In this document: one piece after another, positions 1-10,275 of the stretch
Layout: each line of letters begins with the position of its first letter
How positions within the stretch are numbered: the stretch's first letter is position 1
Source of the DNA: CAYJEQ01 sp964371155
Lineage (GTDB): Bacteria > Bacillota > Clostridia > Oscillospirales > Ruminococcaceae
Reading direction: 5' to 3'
Assembly (NCBI GenBank): GCA_964371155.1
Contig: CAYJLI010000005.1
Span: 1 to 64,000 of the forward strand
Length of the DNA stretch: 64,000 bases
The notes under the pieces: generated by a model
The model's database searches: none
Told to the model about the DNA's origin: nothing
The model's input: only the letters and a program-made list of their open reading frames with translations
Program-made: the position numbers and the translations under genes

Positions 1-116
1 ACGCAGGCGATGGTGATGGCAACAGCAGTCAGCCGACTAACCCACCAAGCGACCCTGACGCAGGCGATGGTGATGGCAACAGCAGTCAGCCGACTAACCC
101 ACCAAGCGACCCACCA
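1..116 (+). repeat. 57-bp tandem repeat coding a 19-residue Asp/Gly/Pro/Ser unit
   Basis: The sequence at base 1 recurs at base 58 with a period of 57 bp (19 codons), about two copies in the window and probably more upstream. It encodes a low-complexity linker of the DGDGNSSQPTNPPSDP kind in the giant surface protein. It is in frame, so copy-number change would lengthen or shorten the stalk without a frameshift. Confidence 0.85.
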
Positions 117-3100
117 GCAGATGATGGCGGTATAGCAGCGGCTATTTTCTCGCCATTTTTCATAAAGGCTTATGCTTCCGAAGGAAGTAGCAGTCAGCCA
201 AGTGACCCACCGAGCGACCCCGATGCGGATAACGGAAGCAGTACCCCTCCAACCACACCTCCAAGTGGTGATGGTGAAAATGGTGATGCTCCCGAAAATA
301 ATAGCGACTATACAGGATACCAAGCTAATATAGAAGCTGTGGAAGTTGAGCTGGAAGTAGTTTGGACTATTTCCGATGAAGCTGTATTTTCCACCGACAA
401 GGTAGCTACATACACATACACCGCAGAGCTTGCCGATGCTGTGCACGAGCTTGCAGCGGGTATTGAGCTACCAGTAATTACAGTAAATGTTGTCTCCAAT
501 CTGCCAGAGAGCGGAGTGGTAGCTTCCTTTACTCCTTTTACAGAAGCGCAAATGTATAAAGTTTATTCCCTTGACACTGCCGAAGAAGAAATTCTTTCAG
601 AGCTTCCGATAGAAGCCCAAGTAGTTTTAGAGGGAATGGAAGAAGCGGTAATGCTTCCAGTTACATGGACAGCCGACTATGAATTTGTAGAAAATTCATA
701 TGGCGCATATATCTACACAGCAGTGCTCCCAGATGGCTTTACTGCCGCTGAGGGTGTGTCTCTGCCCGAAATTTATGTGATGATGGGCGAAGTTATGAAT
801 ATGTCCACCCTTGCAGGCACATGGCAGGACCCTGCGCTTTTCGGAGAGGGATTTGCTTTTGCTGGCGGTAGCGGTACGCTAAACGACCCATGGCAGATAG
901 AAACTCCAGAACAACTTGCTTATATTGAAATTTATGGAGCGATTGACCTCTACGATGATGGCGAGTACTATGTACTAAAGAATAACATCAACTTAGAGGG
1001 CAAACCTTGGATACCACTGACACAGGACATTGCCGAGCTCGATGGTGCAGGGAAAAGCATTCAAAATATGACTATCTCAAGCGATGACTCTACCATAGCA
1101 ACCACAACACATATAGGTCTATTTGGTACGCTGTATGGTGATGTGAGAGATTTAAATTTTGAAAATGTTGATATAGACATTGCTACCTCTGGCGGCAATA
1201 CTGAATCAGTAGGTACAGTGGCAGGATATATGGAGTATAACTCTTCGATTATAAATGTTGTAATCGAAAGTGGCTCTATAAATTCCAATGCAATATACAC
1301 AGGTGGTATAGCAGGTGCAACAAGCCATACCACTGGACTAACATCTGTGACAAATAAAATAAATATCACCGCAAGCGGAAATGTCGGCGGTATAGTCGGC
1401 AATCCACAGAATTCATCAGTTATTCTTAATTCTGTTGTGAATGAGGGTGATATTACTGCTAATATCAGCACTGACAGATATATCGGCGGTATTGCAGGCG
1501 ATGCGAACTCTGTTACTATCACAAATGCGGTAAATACAGGAACAATCAATGTAAATATCATCCAAGATAGTAGCGATACTTATATTGAGTCATATATAGG
1601 TGGTATTGTAGGTGAGAGAGGTACTGTCACAAACTCATACAGCACTACAACCGTAAATCTCACATATAACGAAGCCACAGCTCCTGCAGGCTCGAGTAAA
1701 TATTTATTTGTGGGTGGCATAGCTGGTATGAGTGGTGAAGTGAAAAACACATACAATCAAACCACACTTACCCATGAAGGCTTTGGAGCGGATCCAGATG
1801 TCTATTGGTCCGCTATAAGCAAAGAAATGGATTATGACAACACCTCAAACTACTGGATAAATGAAGATTTAAAGGCATATAATAATATCTCGGTAAATAT
1901 CGCAGACGATATTACAAGCCATGCTACATTTAATGCAGAGGGTAACCTCACCCCATATACATATGGCACACACACCCATACAATCATAGGCGGACATACC
2001 GATTTATTATCGGCACTGAACGAATATGTAGCACAAAATATCGAGGCAAACCCAATCTTATCCACATGGGGCGGCACAGCAGCGGCACCTAATTTCGCCC
2101 CTGCCACAGGGCTTAGCGGTGTAGTAAGCGACGAAAGCGGTGTGCTTGCAGGAGTGTATGTCACTCTTTATGATGCTGGAGGCTCGGTAGTTGGCAAAGC
2201 TGTGACAAATGCGAGTGGTGAATATACTTTCAGCACAAAAACCGCAGGCGTATACCAGTTGCATGTAGCAAAAGAGGGCAAACTCAGAACTACTAAACTC
2301 ATTGACTTCCCTGTATCAGAAGGAAGCGATGTGGGCAACATCAAAATGATTACAATAGTACCATTTGATGACAATGAAATCAGCTCAATAGGTGAGCTTG
2401 CCTATTTCTCAGAGCAGGTAAGCACCTATGATGCTTATGCTGAGACAGGCGATAACTATGTGAACGAAACTATTACCCTAACTACTAACCTTGACCTAAC
2501 AGGGTATAATTTCACCCCAATAGGAGATGGAGAGACCTATGATTTATGGGGTGGACGCTTCCAAGGTAATTTTGATGGTAACAACAAAACTATCACTGGG
2601 CTAAATATCAGCTCCATAAGCGAAAATGTAGGGCTTTTTGCCGAAGCAGGAAATGCTGGCAGTAGTAGTAATCCCGAAGCTGTAATCTACGCTATCTACG
2701 ATTTAACACTTGAAAGCCCCGTTATCAGAGGTAATGCAAGGAGCTCCTCCTATGTGGGTAGCCTTATAGGTGTAGCCGTGGACAATCTTGGAATAAGCGA
2801 TATCACGGTAAATAATCCAAATGTGAAAGGTACTGGAGCAGTTGGCGGTATAGTCGGTAATGGTACTTATCACATTGAAGTGAGAAATGTAGAAGTAATA
2901 GGAGGAAGTGTTACTAATATTCCTTACGAGTACTCTGGTGCTGCAGGCGGTATAGTAGGTGGCAGTGTAACAACTATTGACCATGCTACAAATACTTCCA
3001 CTGTAACCTCGGCAGGTAATGCAGGGGGTATAGCAGGTGCAGGTGCAAGAGAAAAGATAACTAACTCTATAAACACAGGTAGCGTTACCTCTACATCCAT

Positions 3101-6100
3101 AGATGGTGATGCAAGTAGCGGCACTGCATCTGGGATTGCCGCATCTGCGGGCAGTATAATTTCTGGTAATACAAATAGTGGTATTATAAGCGCACCAAAT
3201 GGCTATGCCGCAGGTATAGTGGCAGAAGCCGCTGCAAGTGCTAAAATTTATAACAATGAAAACTCGGGCAGCATTATTTCGAGTGGGGAGAATATAGGCG
3301 GTATAGTGGCAAGGGCTGAGGGTGGCTCAAACAAAGCACCTGTGGAAATATACAATAATGTAAACACAGGCGATATTGAGTACTCCAGCGAAAAAGAAAA
3401 TGAAGCAATCGGCGGTATACTCGGGTTTGCATGGAGCTTCTACGGTGAAGTACTTGTATATAATAACTACAATACTGGCGATTTAGTAAACGCAAGCATC
3501 CACGATTATGGCAAAAATGCTTCATTTGGAGGTATAAGCGGTAGGGGCGGTAGCTTAAATAATAACTACAATAGTGGCGAACTACCCATACCATTCATCG
3601 ACTCAACAGGAAGCAATTCAGACAATAATGTTGGTGGCTTAATGGGCTCGGTGGAGTCTTTAAACGACTATGTTAAAAACTCATACTTCTTCTCGCAGAC
3701 ATATACATTTGAGGGAGCAAACGACTTTGCAGGTATTGGAAATGCATATCATCATAGTGGCGATATAGTGTACAGCGGAAGCGGTAGCTTTGTCTCGGAT
3801 GGTGCATTAACTGCGGTAGCGGGGCACACAATTTCGGCGAATACACTGCTTGAGGCACTCAATGCAAATGCAATGACTATCACAGGTGCAAGACCTTGGG
3901 AAGCAGGCACAGGAGCGGACAGCTACCCTGTATTTGCACAACCTGTTACACTGAGCGGTACTATATATAGCAGTGATGCAATGCCAGCGGAGGGTGCTCT
4001 TGTAAGTCTAAGAGATCCTCACACTAATGGTGTTGTACAGGATACCATTGCTAATGCAGGCGGTGAATACAGCATCACAGATGTAATCCAAGGCAATTAT
4101 ACCTTGGAAATAACAAAAGATGGCCATATGCCTGTAAGGATTTCATATCCTATAAATGCAACAGGCACAAAAAATGTAACAATGCTAAAATATGAAGCCA
4201 TCCCAGAAAGCAAGGTAATTACCACAGCAGGACAGCTTGCAACCCTTGCGAAATATGCACTTGATGGGGAGTATATTACGGAGTTTTCTTATAGTGAGAA
4301 CACTGCATATAATAATTATATAGCAGAGCACAACTATACCCTCGGTGCTACCATAGACTTAAGTGATTATTACTGGACACCGATAGGCACAGAAGAAAAC
4401 CCATTCTCTGGCGATTTAGATGGTAAGGGCAACACTATAACAGGGCTTACCATCGACAGTAACGACGATTACCAAGGCTTATTTGGGTATACTTCTGCGA
4501 TAAATAGTGCAAGTTATGGCATTAAAAACAACGAAATTAAAAATATCAATTTAACAAATGTAAACATAGAAGCTAACCATTATGTAGGCACTTTAGCAGG
4601 CTATGTAAAAGAAACTCAAATTGATAGTGTCAATGTATCTTCGGCTACACTCACAGGCGAGCACGCCGTTGGCGGTATGGCAGGTATGCTATCGCAATAT
4701 AGTTCATATATTAGGAACAGTGTTAATGTGCTAAATTCCTCAATAAATGCGACTGTAACAGCTACAAACGGTGCTGCAGGCGGATTTGCTGGAAGAGCTT
4801 ATGCATACAATGGATATGGTGGTAGCAGTTCCACCCCTGTTCTTAACTCTGTTAATATCACCGACTCCACCATGAAAGGCAGTGTAAGTGGTACTTATGC
4901 AGGTGGCTTCTTAGGCTACTTGAGCAGTTCATATCAGGCACATGATGGCTCCTCCGAAACCACTGAAAGCGGTGCGAGAATGACAAATCTTGTCAACGAA
5001 GCCACTGTTACAGGTGTAAACGGTGCAGGTGGTATATATGGATATGTATATGACAGATACGGTTTTGATGACGACGAAATTACCAACCAAGTGCTGAGTA
5101 TAAACTGTGAAAATAAAGGTGCTGTAACAGCTAATAACACAAATGTAAGCGGTTCGCTTGGTGCAGAAGCTTATGGTATAGGCGGTAACATAGTATTTAA
5201 CAGTAAAAATACCGCACCTGTAACTGCGACATCACCATCAGGTACCTCTTATGCTTACGGTATAGCTCTTGATAGAGTATACAACAGCTACAACTCCTCC
5301 ACAGTAACAGCCACATCGAAAAACACGGCTACGGCGTATATCATAAGCAGACCTGACGAAAGCACAGAAAATAGTAACGACAGCGGAGCAAGAATAGTTT
5401 ATGGAACTGACAATACAGAGCTCCCTACAACAAACTACTATCTCACTTCTGCACTGGGTAGTGCACAAACTGTTTCATATGATGAAGCTATAACCACACC
5501 CGAAGCACTGCAAATAGCGTTAAACGATTGGGTGAATGAATATAAAATAGTGGAGCTTAACAACTCACTTATTAGCATGAGTGCCCTTGCAAACTGGCAA
5601 AATAACCCGACAGCAGGCGGCTACCCAATATATGCAATCCCAGCCACGGTAACCTACCATGCAAATGGTGCCACAAGTGGTACTGTGCCGGTATACTCTG
5701 GGGCACAGGAATACACAGGCGGTGAGCATGTAATTCTTGCAAACAGCGGTAACCTCGCTAAAACAAATGCAATACTCTCAGGTTGGAGCACAAGCCCTAC
5801 CGATACCACAAATGTATATGCTGAGGGTGAGAAAGTTCCACTAACAAGCAGTGCGGTAAACTTATACGCAGTATGGGGAATGGATATTTCCGATGCAGAT
5901 GTAAGGGTAACAGAAACCTACACCTATAATGGCACTGTGCAGAATATAGACTACGCAGTATACGCAAATGGTGCACTCCTCACAAAAGATACCCACTACA
6001 CAGTGGAGAGTATTCACCTAAAAGGAGCTACCACAAATCTTTCCAGTATAATCGATGCAGGTAGCTATGAAATCACCCTTAAAGGTAAAGGCATTTACAC

Positions 6101-9100
6101 TGGTACACATACATTTGATTTAGTTACAGTAAATCAGCAGCTACTCACAGTGGATAGTGATTCCTATGGAACCCTAACAAAAATGTATGATGGCACCACA
6201 AATCCACCGACTAATTATGGCACTACAATAGATACCAATAACCCAGACTGTACAGTGGATGTAGATTCACTCAGCAATTACACGAGAGCCGATGTGGATT
6301 ATGATTACAACCAAATTACCCTAACATTTGGCGATATCAATGTTCCAGCAGGGGAAAAGGCTTCAAACTACAAAATAAGCTCAAATACCCTAACTCTACC
6401 GGCTGAGATTACACCTTACCTAATTAAATCGGTAGGTGCAGGCACAGTTAAAGTGACCAAGACATATGATAAAACCAACACAGCAGGAGCGGCAACAGGA
6501 GCACTAACTCCATATGGCGCAAGCGGTGCAGCTACACCGACGGACGATGTGATAGTTAACTTTACAATAGGAAACTATGACTCAGCAAATGTTGGAAGCG
6601 GTATTACTCTAACAGTAACTCCTACAACTTTAGGTGGCTCAGGAGCGGCAAACTACGCACTCGATTTAACCGAAGCAAGCACTACACTTGCAGTGGGTAT
6701 CATTACAGCCGCACCATATCAGGTGAATATTTCACCTCAAACACCATCCATAAAAGCTGGTAGTGATGTGCAGGATGTTAAAGATGCGATTACTGTTTCC
6801 ACAGTGGGTGTTGATGGTGAAGAACCTATTGGTAGCATTGTTTACTACACAGATGCAAGCCGTGAAACAGTGCTAAATGATGCATTCATGCAGGCAGTTC
6901 GTGCAGGCGATACCGAAACTATCTACTGGACATATACACTGAGCAGTTCTCCAATCAATGCAAACTACAATACCACCCCAAGAGAGGGCTCGTTTGTAAT
7001 GAGTATCGTGGACGGTGACCCACAGATAGTTACTTTCGCTGACACAAGCTTAGTTAAAACATACGGCGATGGTGCATTTACAAACACAGCAACTGTTAAG
7101 GTAAATAACGCCCCAGTAAACGCTTCTGCAAGAACACGCTACACAAGCTCTGTTCCAAGCGTGGCAACTGTTGATGCAAGCAGTGGCGAAGTTACAATAG
7201 TTGGTGCAGGTAGCACGGTAATCACTGCAGATGTATCGGCAGTACCCGGCGAATATGTGGCAGGTAGCGGAAACTACGCTCTCACAGTCAATGAAAAGGA
7301 TATATCCATCACAATGGATAATGCAGAACGTGAATTTGGAAAAGCAAATCCGTCCTTTACATTCACAGTGGATGACCCCACATTATTTGTTGCAAGCGAT
7401 GATGAAGCAGATTTAGCGGTTACCCCGTCCACCACAGCAGTAGCTACTTCAAATGTAGGTACTTATCCAATCACAGCGGTTTCGGGAGCGACTAACTACA
7501 ATGTAACCGTTAATGACGGTACACTCTCGGTTACTAAAACAGCACATACCAATGCACAAACAGCTAAACTTGTAAAATTCAGCATGACGGATGAGCAAGT
7601 AGTTGATTTAATGCCATATATTCCTACAAATGCAGGAACTATAACCGCCATGGATGTAGTGGAAACAGATACTCAGAACATAGTAAATACTTTAAGCGCT
7701 GATATAACCAACAGAGAAGCTAAATTCACACTTGAAACGCTAACAGAAGCAAATGTAGGCAACACAGCAACACTTAAAGTAACTATTACAACTGAGAACT
7801 ATCGAGATATAGTGGTTACAATTAATCTAACGATAGTAGAAAAAGACATTCAGACAAACTTTGCATTTGTGGTAGCCGATAAAACTGTAAGCTATGGGGA
7901 TGCAAACTTTACCGAAACCGCAAGCGGTCAGGTAGAGGGCAGTAGCGTGAGCTATGAAAGTAGCAATCAGGATGTAGCAACAGTAAATGCTACAACTGGA
8001 GAAGTTACCATCAAGGGAGCAGGTAATACAACTATTACAGCTACCGCAAGCACAACTGTTGACTACGCAGAAGCTACCGACAGCTATGCACTTACAGTTG
8101 AGCAGGTACCACTCGAGCTTAAAGCCGAAAGCCTTGCAATCTACCTTGGCGATAGTGTACCAAGCACATTTGAAATAACCTACACAGGATTTATTACAGG
8201 TGAGGACAGCTCAGTACTCGGAGCAAATGCGTACACAGCGAGCACAGTCGCAGACGGAAGCACAGCAGGAGAGTTTGTAATTGAAATAACTGGAGCAACC
8301 ACAAATAATAACTATGCGATTACCATAGTACATGGTGAGCTAAAAGTACTTGCGCCGGTTACCTCCCCAACACTTCCAGACCCAATTCCAGATGATATTG
8401 ATGTCCCAGACCCAGTGCTTCATGTTCCAGCCGATGTAGTGCTCGAGCGTGAAGACGGCTATCAGGTAGCTCCTGATACAGCAAAACTTTCGGTTACTTC
8501 GGGAGTTTCCACAGTACAGGAAGACAAACTCACAGAAGAAGCACCGGAAAATGCTATCAGAACAGTATTCCTTGAAATCAGCTTAGTGGACGGCAGTGGA
8601 AATAAACTGCAACCAAATGGCATGATAGAAATATTCATCCCATACGAAGACTTAGCCGATTTAACACAGAGCAGTAACATCAGAGTACTTCATTTAAGAG
8701 ATGATGGCAGCTTTGAAACACTCACACCAACCAGACTTCTAAACGGTATTAAGTTTGAAGTATCAAGCCTATCACCATTTATGATTTACGAAGTTGAGAG
8801 AAATTCTACTTCGAGTAGTTCGGGCGGTGGAAGCTCCTACGACCCAGTAATGGAAGAGTATGAGTTCTGGGAAGCTGTGAAAGAAGCAATAAGAGAGGCT
8901 GAAGAAGGCGATACAATCACGGTTAAGGCAGAAGATTACGACAGAATGCCTTGGACAGCAATGGAGCTTCTAAACGAATACCATGTAAATCTAATTATCC
9001 AGTGGGACGGCGGAGAAGATGTATTAATCCCTGCCGGTGAAGCTCAAGAAAAGGTATATGGCAGAATTTACTGGCCACTTTCAAAACTTGTAGAGCTCTA

Positions 9101-9464
9101 TGAAGGCGCAAGCATTGACGAAGATGCAATGCCCGAGGAAGCACCTGAGCAGGTAAATCCACAGACGGGTGGAACACTTCCAAGCGGAGGAGCACATCAC
9201 ATTGTTGCCGCTGTGAGCACACCAGTAACACAGCCTGCAAGTGAAAATGGCACAAGCGAAGAAGTAAAAGAAGTAACACCTCCGACAGCAGGCTTTGAAG
9301 CAAGTGCATATATCGGCACACAGGATGCTATAATAGCACTTGAGGAGCAGTCTGACAGCAGAATGCAGCTGATTATCAATAGCATTGCAATAGGAATCAT
9401 TGCCATATCTGCGGCAGGAGCGTTCTTCTACTCCAAGCATAAAAAACTACCTAAGGTAGATTAG
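3..9464 (+). CDS. Giant modular surface protein, 5' end outside the window
   Basis: The frame is open from base 3, so the true start lies upstream; the GTG at 339 is only an internal valine. Counting from 339, three GLUG-type beta-helix blocks (rich in GGI-G repeats) occupy about residues 176-590, 676-1200 and 1290-1765. Two carboxypeptidase-regulatory/Cna-B-like modules (592-670 and 1205-1285) separate them. Then come a Listeria/Bacteroides repeat (1771-1850), YDG-like modules (near 1945 and 2038), Big2-like segments (near 2270 and 2540), an MBG-like stretch (near 2327) and a Ser/Gly linker before a final domain (2834-2930). The C-terminus has a hydrophobic helix (about 3011-3030) and a Lys-rich tail, so it is likely membrane-anchored outside the cell. 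NPQTG at 2940-2944 resembles a sortase B signal but sits about 65 residues before the helix. The role is probably adhesion or cell-surface structure; the ligand is unknown. Confidence 0.9.
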   Translation, partial: AGDGDGNSSQPTNPPSDPDAGDGDGNSSQPTNPPSDPPADDGGIAAAIFSPFFIKAYASEGSSSQPSDPPSDPDADNGSSTPPTTPPSGDGENGDAPENNSDYTGYQANIEAVEVELEVVWTISDEAVFSTDKVATYTYTAELADAVHELAAGIELPVITVNVVSNLPESGVVASFTPFTEAQMYKVYSLDTAEEEILSELPIEAQVVLEGMEEAVMLPVTWTADYEFVENSYGAYIYTAVLPDGFTAAEGVSLPEIYVMMGEVMNMSTLAGTWQDPALFGEGFAFAGGSGTLNDPWQIETPEQLAYIEIYGAIDLYDDGEYYVLKNNINLEGKPWIPLTQDIAELDGAGKSIQNMTISSDDSTIATTTHIGLFGTLYGDVRDLNFENVDIDIATSGGNTESVGTVAGYMEYNSSIINVVIESGSINSNAIYTGGIAGATSHTTGLTSVTNKINITASGNVGGIVGNPQNSSVILNSVVNEGDITANISTDRYIGGIAGDANSVTITNAVNTGTINVNIIQDSSDTYIESYIGGIVGERGTVTNSYSTTTVNLTYNEATAPAGSSKYLFVGGIAGMSGEVKNTYNQTTLTHEGFGADPDVYWSAISKEMDYDNTSNYWINEDLKAYNNISVNIADDITSHATFNAEGNLTPYTYGTHTHTIIGGHTDLLSALNEYVAQNIEANPILSTWGGTAAAPNFAPATGLSGVVSDESGVLAGVYVTLYDAGGSVVGKAVTNASGEYTFSTKTAGVYQLHVAKEGKLRTTKLIDFPVSEGSDVGNIKMITIVPFDDNEISSIGELAYFSEQVSTYDAYAETGDNYVNETITLTTNLDLTGYNFTPIGDGETYDLWGGRFQGNFDGNNKTITGLNISSISENVGLFAEAGNAGSSSNPEAVIYAIYDLTLESPVIRGNARSSSYVGSLIGVAVDNLGISDITVNNPNVKGTGAVGGIVGNGTYHIEVRNVEVIGGSVTNIPYEYSGAAGGIVGGSVTTIDHATNTSTVTSAGNAGGIAGAGAREKITNSINTGSVTSTSIDGDASSGTASGIAASAGSIISGNTNSGIISAPNGYAAGIVAEAAASAKIYNNENSGSIISSGENIGGIVARAEGGSNKAPVEIYNNVNTGDIEYSSEKENEAIGGILGFAWSFYGEVLVYNNYNTGDLVNASIHDYGKNASFGGISGRGGSLNNNYNSGELPIPFIDSTGSNSDNNVGGLMGSVESLNDYVKNSYFFSQTYTFEGANDFAGIGNAYHHSGDIVYSGSGSFVSDGALTAVAGHTISANTLLEALNANAMTITGARPWEAGTGADSYPVFAQPVTLSGTIYSSDAMPAEGALVSLRDPHTNGVVQDTIANAGGEYSITDVIQGNYTLEITKDGHMPVRISYPINATGTKNVTMLKYEAIPESKVITTAGQLATLAKYALDGEYITEFSYSENTAYNNYIAEHNYTLGATIDLSDYYWTPIGTEENPFSGDLDGKGNTITGLTIDSNDDYQGLFGYTSAINSASYGIKNNEIKNINLTNVNIEANHYVGTLAGYVKETQIDSVNVSSATLTGEHAVGGMAGMLSQYSSYIRNSVNVLNSSINATVTATNGAAGGFAGRAYAYNGYGGSSSTPVLNSVNITDSTMKGSVSGTYAGGFLGYLSSSYQAHDGSSETTESGARMTNLVNEATVTGVNGAGGIYGYVYDRYGFDDDEITNQVLSINCENKGAVTANNTNVSGSLGAEAYGIGGNIVFNSKNTAPVTATSPSGTSYAYGIALDRVYNSYNSSTVTATSKNTATAYIISRPDESTENSNDSGARIVYGTDNTELPTTNYYLTSALGSAQTVSYDEAITTPEALQIALNDWVNEYKIVELNNSLISMSALANWQNNPTAGGYPIYAIPATVTYHANGATSGTVPVYSGAQEYTGGEHVILANSGNLAKTNAILSGWSTSPTDTTNVYAEGEKVPLTSSAVNLYAVWGMDISDADVRVTETYTYNGTVQNIDYAVYANGALLTKDTHYTVESIHLKGATTNLSSIIDAGSYEITLKGKGIYTGTHTFDLVTVNQQLLTVDSDSYGTLTKMYDGTTNPPTNYGTTIDTNNPDCTVDVDSLSNYTRADVDYDYNQITLTFGDINVPAGEKASNYKISSNTLTLPAEITPYLIKSVGAGTVKVTKTYDKTNTAGAATGALTPYGASGAATPTDDVIVNFTIGNYDSANVGSGITLTVTPTTLGGSGAANYALDLTEASTTLAVGIITAAPYQVNISPQTPSIKAGSDVQDVKDAITVSTVGVDGEEPIGSIVYYTDASRETVLNDAFMQAVRAGDTETIYWTYTLSSSPINANYNTTPREGSFVMSIVDGDPQIVTFADTSLVKTYGDGAFTNTATVKVNNAPVNASARTRYTSSVPSVATVDASSGEVTIVGAGSTVITADVSAVPGEYVAGSGNYALTVNEKDISITMDNAEREFGKANPSFTFTVDDPTLFVASDDEADLAVTPSTTAVATSNVGTYPITAVSGATNYNVTVNDGTLSVTKTAHTNAQTAKLVKFSMTDEQVVDLMPYIPTNAGTITAMDVVETDTQNIVNTLSADITNREAKFTLETLTEANVGNTATLKVTITTENYRDIVVTINLTIVEKDIQTNFAFVVADKTVSYGDANFTETASGQVEGSSVSYESSNQDVATVNATTGEVTIKGAGNTTITATASTTVDYAEATDSYALTVEQVPLELKAESLAIYLGDSVPSTFEITYTGFITGEDSSVLGANAYTASTVADGSTAGEFVIEITGATTNNNYAITIVHGELKVLAPVTSPTLPDPIPDDIDVPDPVLHVPADVVLEREDGYQVAPDTAKLSVTSGVSTVQEDKLTEEAPENAIRTVFLEISLVDGSGNKLQPNGMIEIFIPYEDLADLTQSSNIRVLHLRDDGSFETLTPTRLLNGIKFEVSSLSPFMIYEVERNSTSSSSGGGSSYDPVMEEYEFWEAVKEAIREAEEGDTITVKAEDYDRMPWTAMELLNEYHVNLIIQWDGGEDVLIPAGEAQEKVYGRIYWPLSKLVELYEGASIDEDAMPEEAPEQVNPQTGGTLPSGGAHHIVAAVSTPVTQPASENGTSEEVKEVTPPTAGFEASAYIGTQDAIIALEEQSDSRMQLIINSIAIGIIAISAAGAFFYSKHKKLPKVD

Positions 9465-9499
9465 TCTTAAATTATTATTAAACAGGTAATCAAAGTATA

Positions 9500-9548
9500 A
9501 ACCGCCCCCCAATGCTTAGACCTTAAATCTAAGTATTGGGGGGCGGTT
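9500..9548 (+). terminator. Hairpin after the giant surface protein
   Basis: A 21-bp stem (arms 9500-9520 and 9528-9548) with one mismatch and a 7-base loop, containing a C6/G6 run. It lies 36 bp after the stop codon of the surface protein. There is no strong T-run on the plus strand, so it may act as a terminator or an mRNA 3'-end stabiliser. Confidence 0.6.
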
Positions 9549-9563
9549 ATATGTGTCTTATGC

Positions 9564-9676
9564 TATTCATTTTTCAGGCTCCGCTTACTTATTTATGGGG
9601 CTTTGCCCCATACCCCACGATTTTTTGAAAAAAATCGAGTAAAACTTTATTTTTCGCTATTTTGCGTACCCCACGG
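9564..9676 (-). repeat. Composite interspersed repeat, copy A
   Basis: Shares with the copies near 27.1, 52.8 and 59.3 kb the GTTTTACTCGATTTTTT core, an AATCGTGGGG stretch and a palindromic GGGGCTTTGCCCC segment. This copy is inverted relative to those at 52.8 and 59.3 kb. It fills most of the gap between the surface protein and the ABC ATPase gene and has no coding capacity. Confidence 0.7.
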
Positions 9677-9687
9677 CTATCCCCTCT

Positions 9688-10275
9688 TTACAGCTGCACA
9701 TAAGCGTCGGGGCGGATATTTTCAGCCTCTGCTTTGTCGTGCGTTATATATATAATAGTTTTCCCCTTTGCCTCATTTCTCACAAAATCAATTGTTTTAG
9801 CCTTTATATCGTCGTCAAGCCCTTTAAATGGCTCGTCCAAGATTAAAATATCATATTCTGCATAGAGCGCTCGCAAAATTGCTGTGCGCCTTTTCATACC
9901 ACCCGATAGCGTGCCTGCTTTTTTCTCTCCAAAACTTAATAATCCCACCGCCGAAAGCCCGTAGTCCATCCTTGCTTTGCTCATGCCTTCAAGGCTGTCT
10001 TTTCTAAGGTGGGGCAATAATAGATTGGCATACACATCAAGGTGCTCGCATAATCTGTCTTCTTGGAAAACTGCGCTTATCCTTAAATTTTCAAGCCCTG
10101 TTATACTACCTTCGTCGGGCATTTGAAGCCCCATTAGCATTCTTATCAAGGTGGTTTTCCCGCTCCCCGATTGCCCCATAATACAGGTGAGTTTGTTTTT
10201 TTGAAAGGATAAATTTAGCTTATCAAAAACTACTACATCTCCATATTTTTTTGATACATCACTTAGTACAATCAT
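9688..10275 (-). CDS. ABC transporter ATP-binding protein (nitrate/sulfonate/taurine type)
   Basis: The 195-residue ATPase powers the importer made with the two genes upstream of it. Walker A GQSGSGKT is at 34-41, the Q-loop Gln at 71, signature LSGGM at 123-127, Walker B ILILDEP at 143-149 and the switch His at 179, so it should be active. It is short for the SsuB/TauB family (about 250 residues), lacking most of the C-terminal region. Its ATG overlaps the permease stop codon by 4 bases (ATGA), which suggests translational coupling. It is the last gene of the operon. The substrate cannot be read from the sequence; sulfonates, nitrate-like anions and thiamine precursors are all possible for this family. 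Confidence 0.9.
   Translation of the reverse strand: MIVLSDVSKKYGDVVVFDKLNLSFQKNKLTCIMGQSGSGKTTLIRMLMGLQMPDEGSITGLENLRISAVFQEDRLCEHLDVYANLLLPHLRKDSLEGMSKARMDYGLSAVGLLSFGEKKAGTLSGGMKRRTAILRALYAEYDILILDEPFKGLDDDIKAKTIDFVRNEAKGKTIIYITHDKAEAENIRPDAYVQL

Noticed and set aside
1..116. Possible CRISPR-like array
   Set aside because: The 57-bp units are directly adjacent without spacers and stay in frame within a coding sequence.
162..215. Signal-peptide-like patch as the true N-terminus of the surface protein
   Set aside because: There is no in-frame ATG, GTG or TTG with a binding site before it, and it is flanked by the same linker text on both sides.
339..341. GTG at 339 as start of the giant protein
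   Set aside because: The frame is open from the first codon in the window and no ribosome binding site precedes the GTG.
1061..1561. Minus-strand 166-codon ORF inside the giant surface protein gene
   Set aside because: Antisense to a strongly supported repetitive protein; hydrophobic composition mirrors the Gly/Thr/Asn codons opposite.
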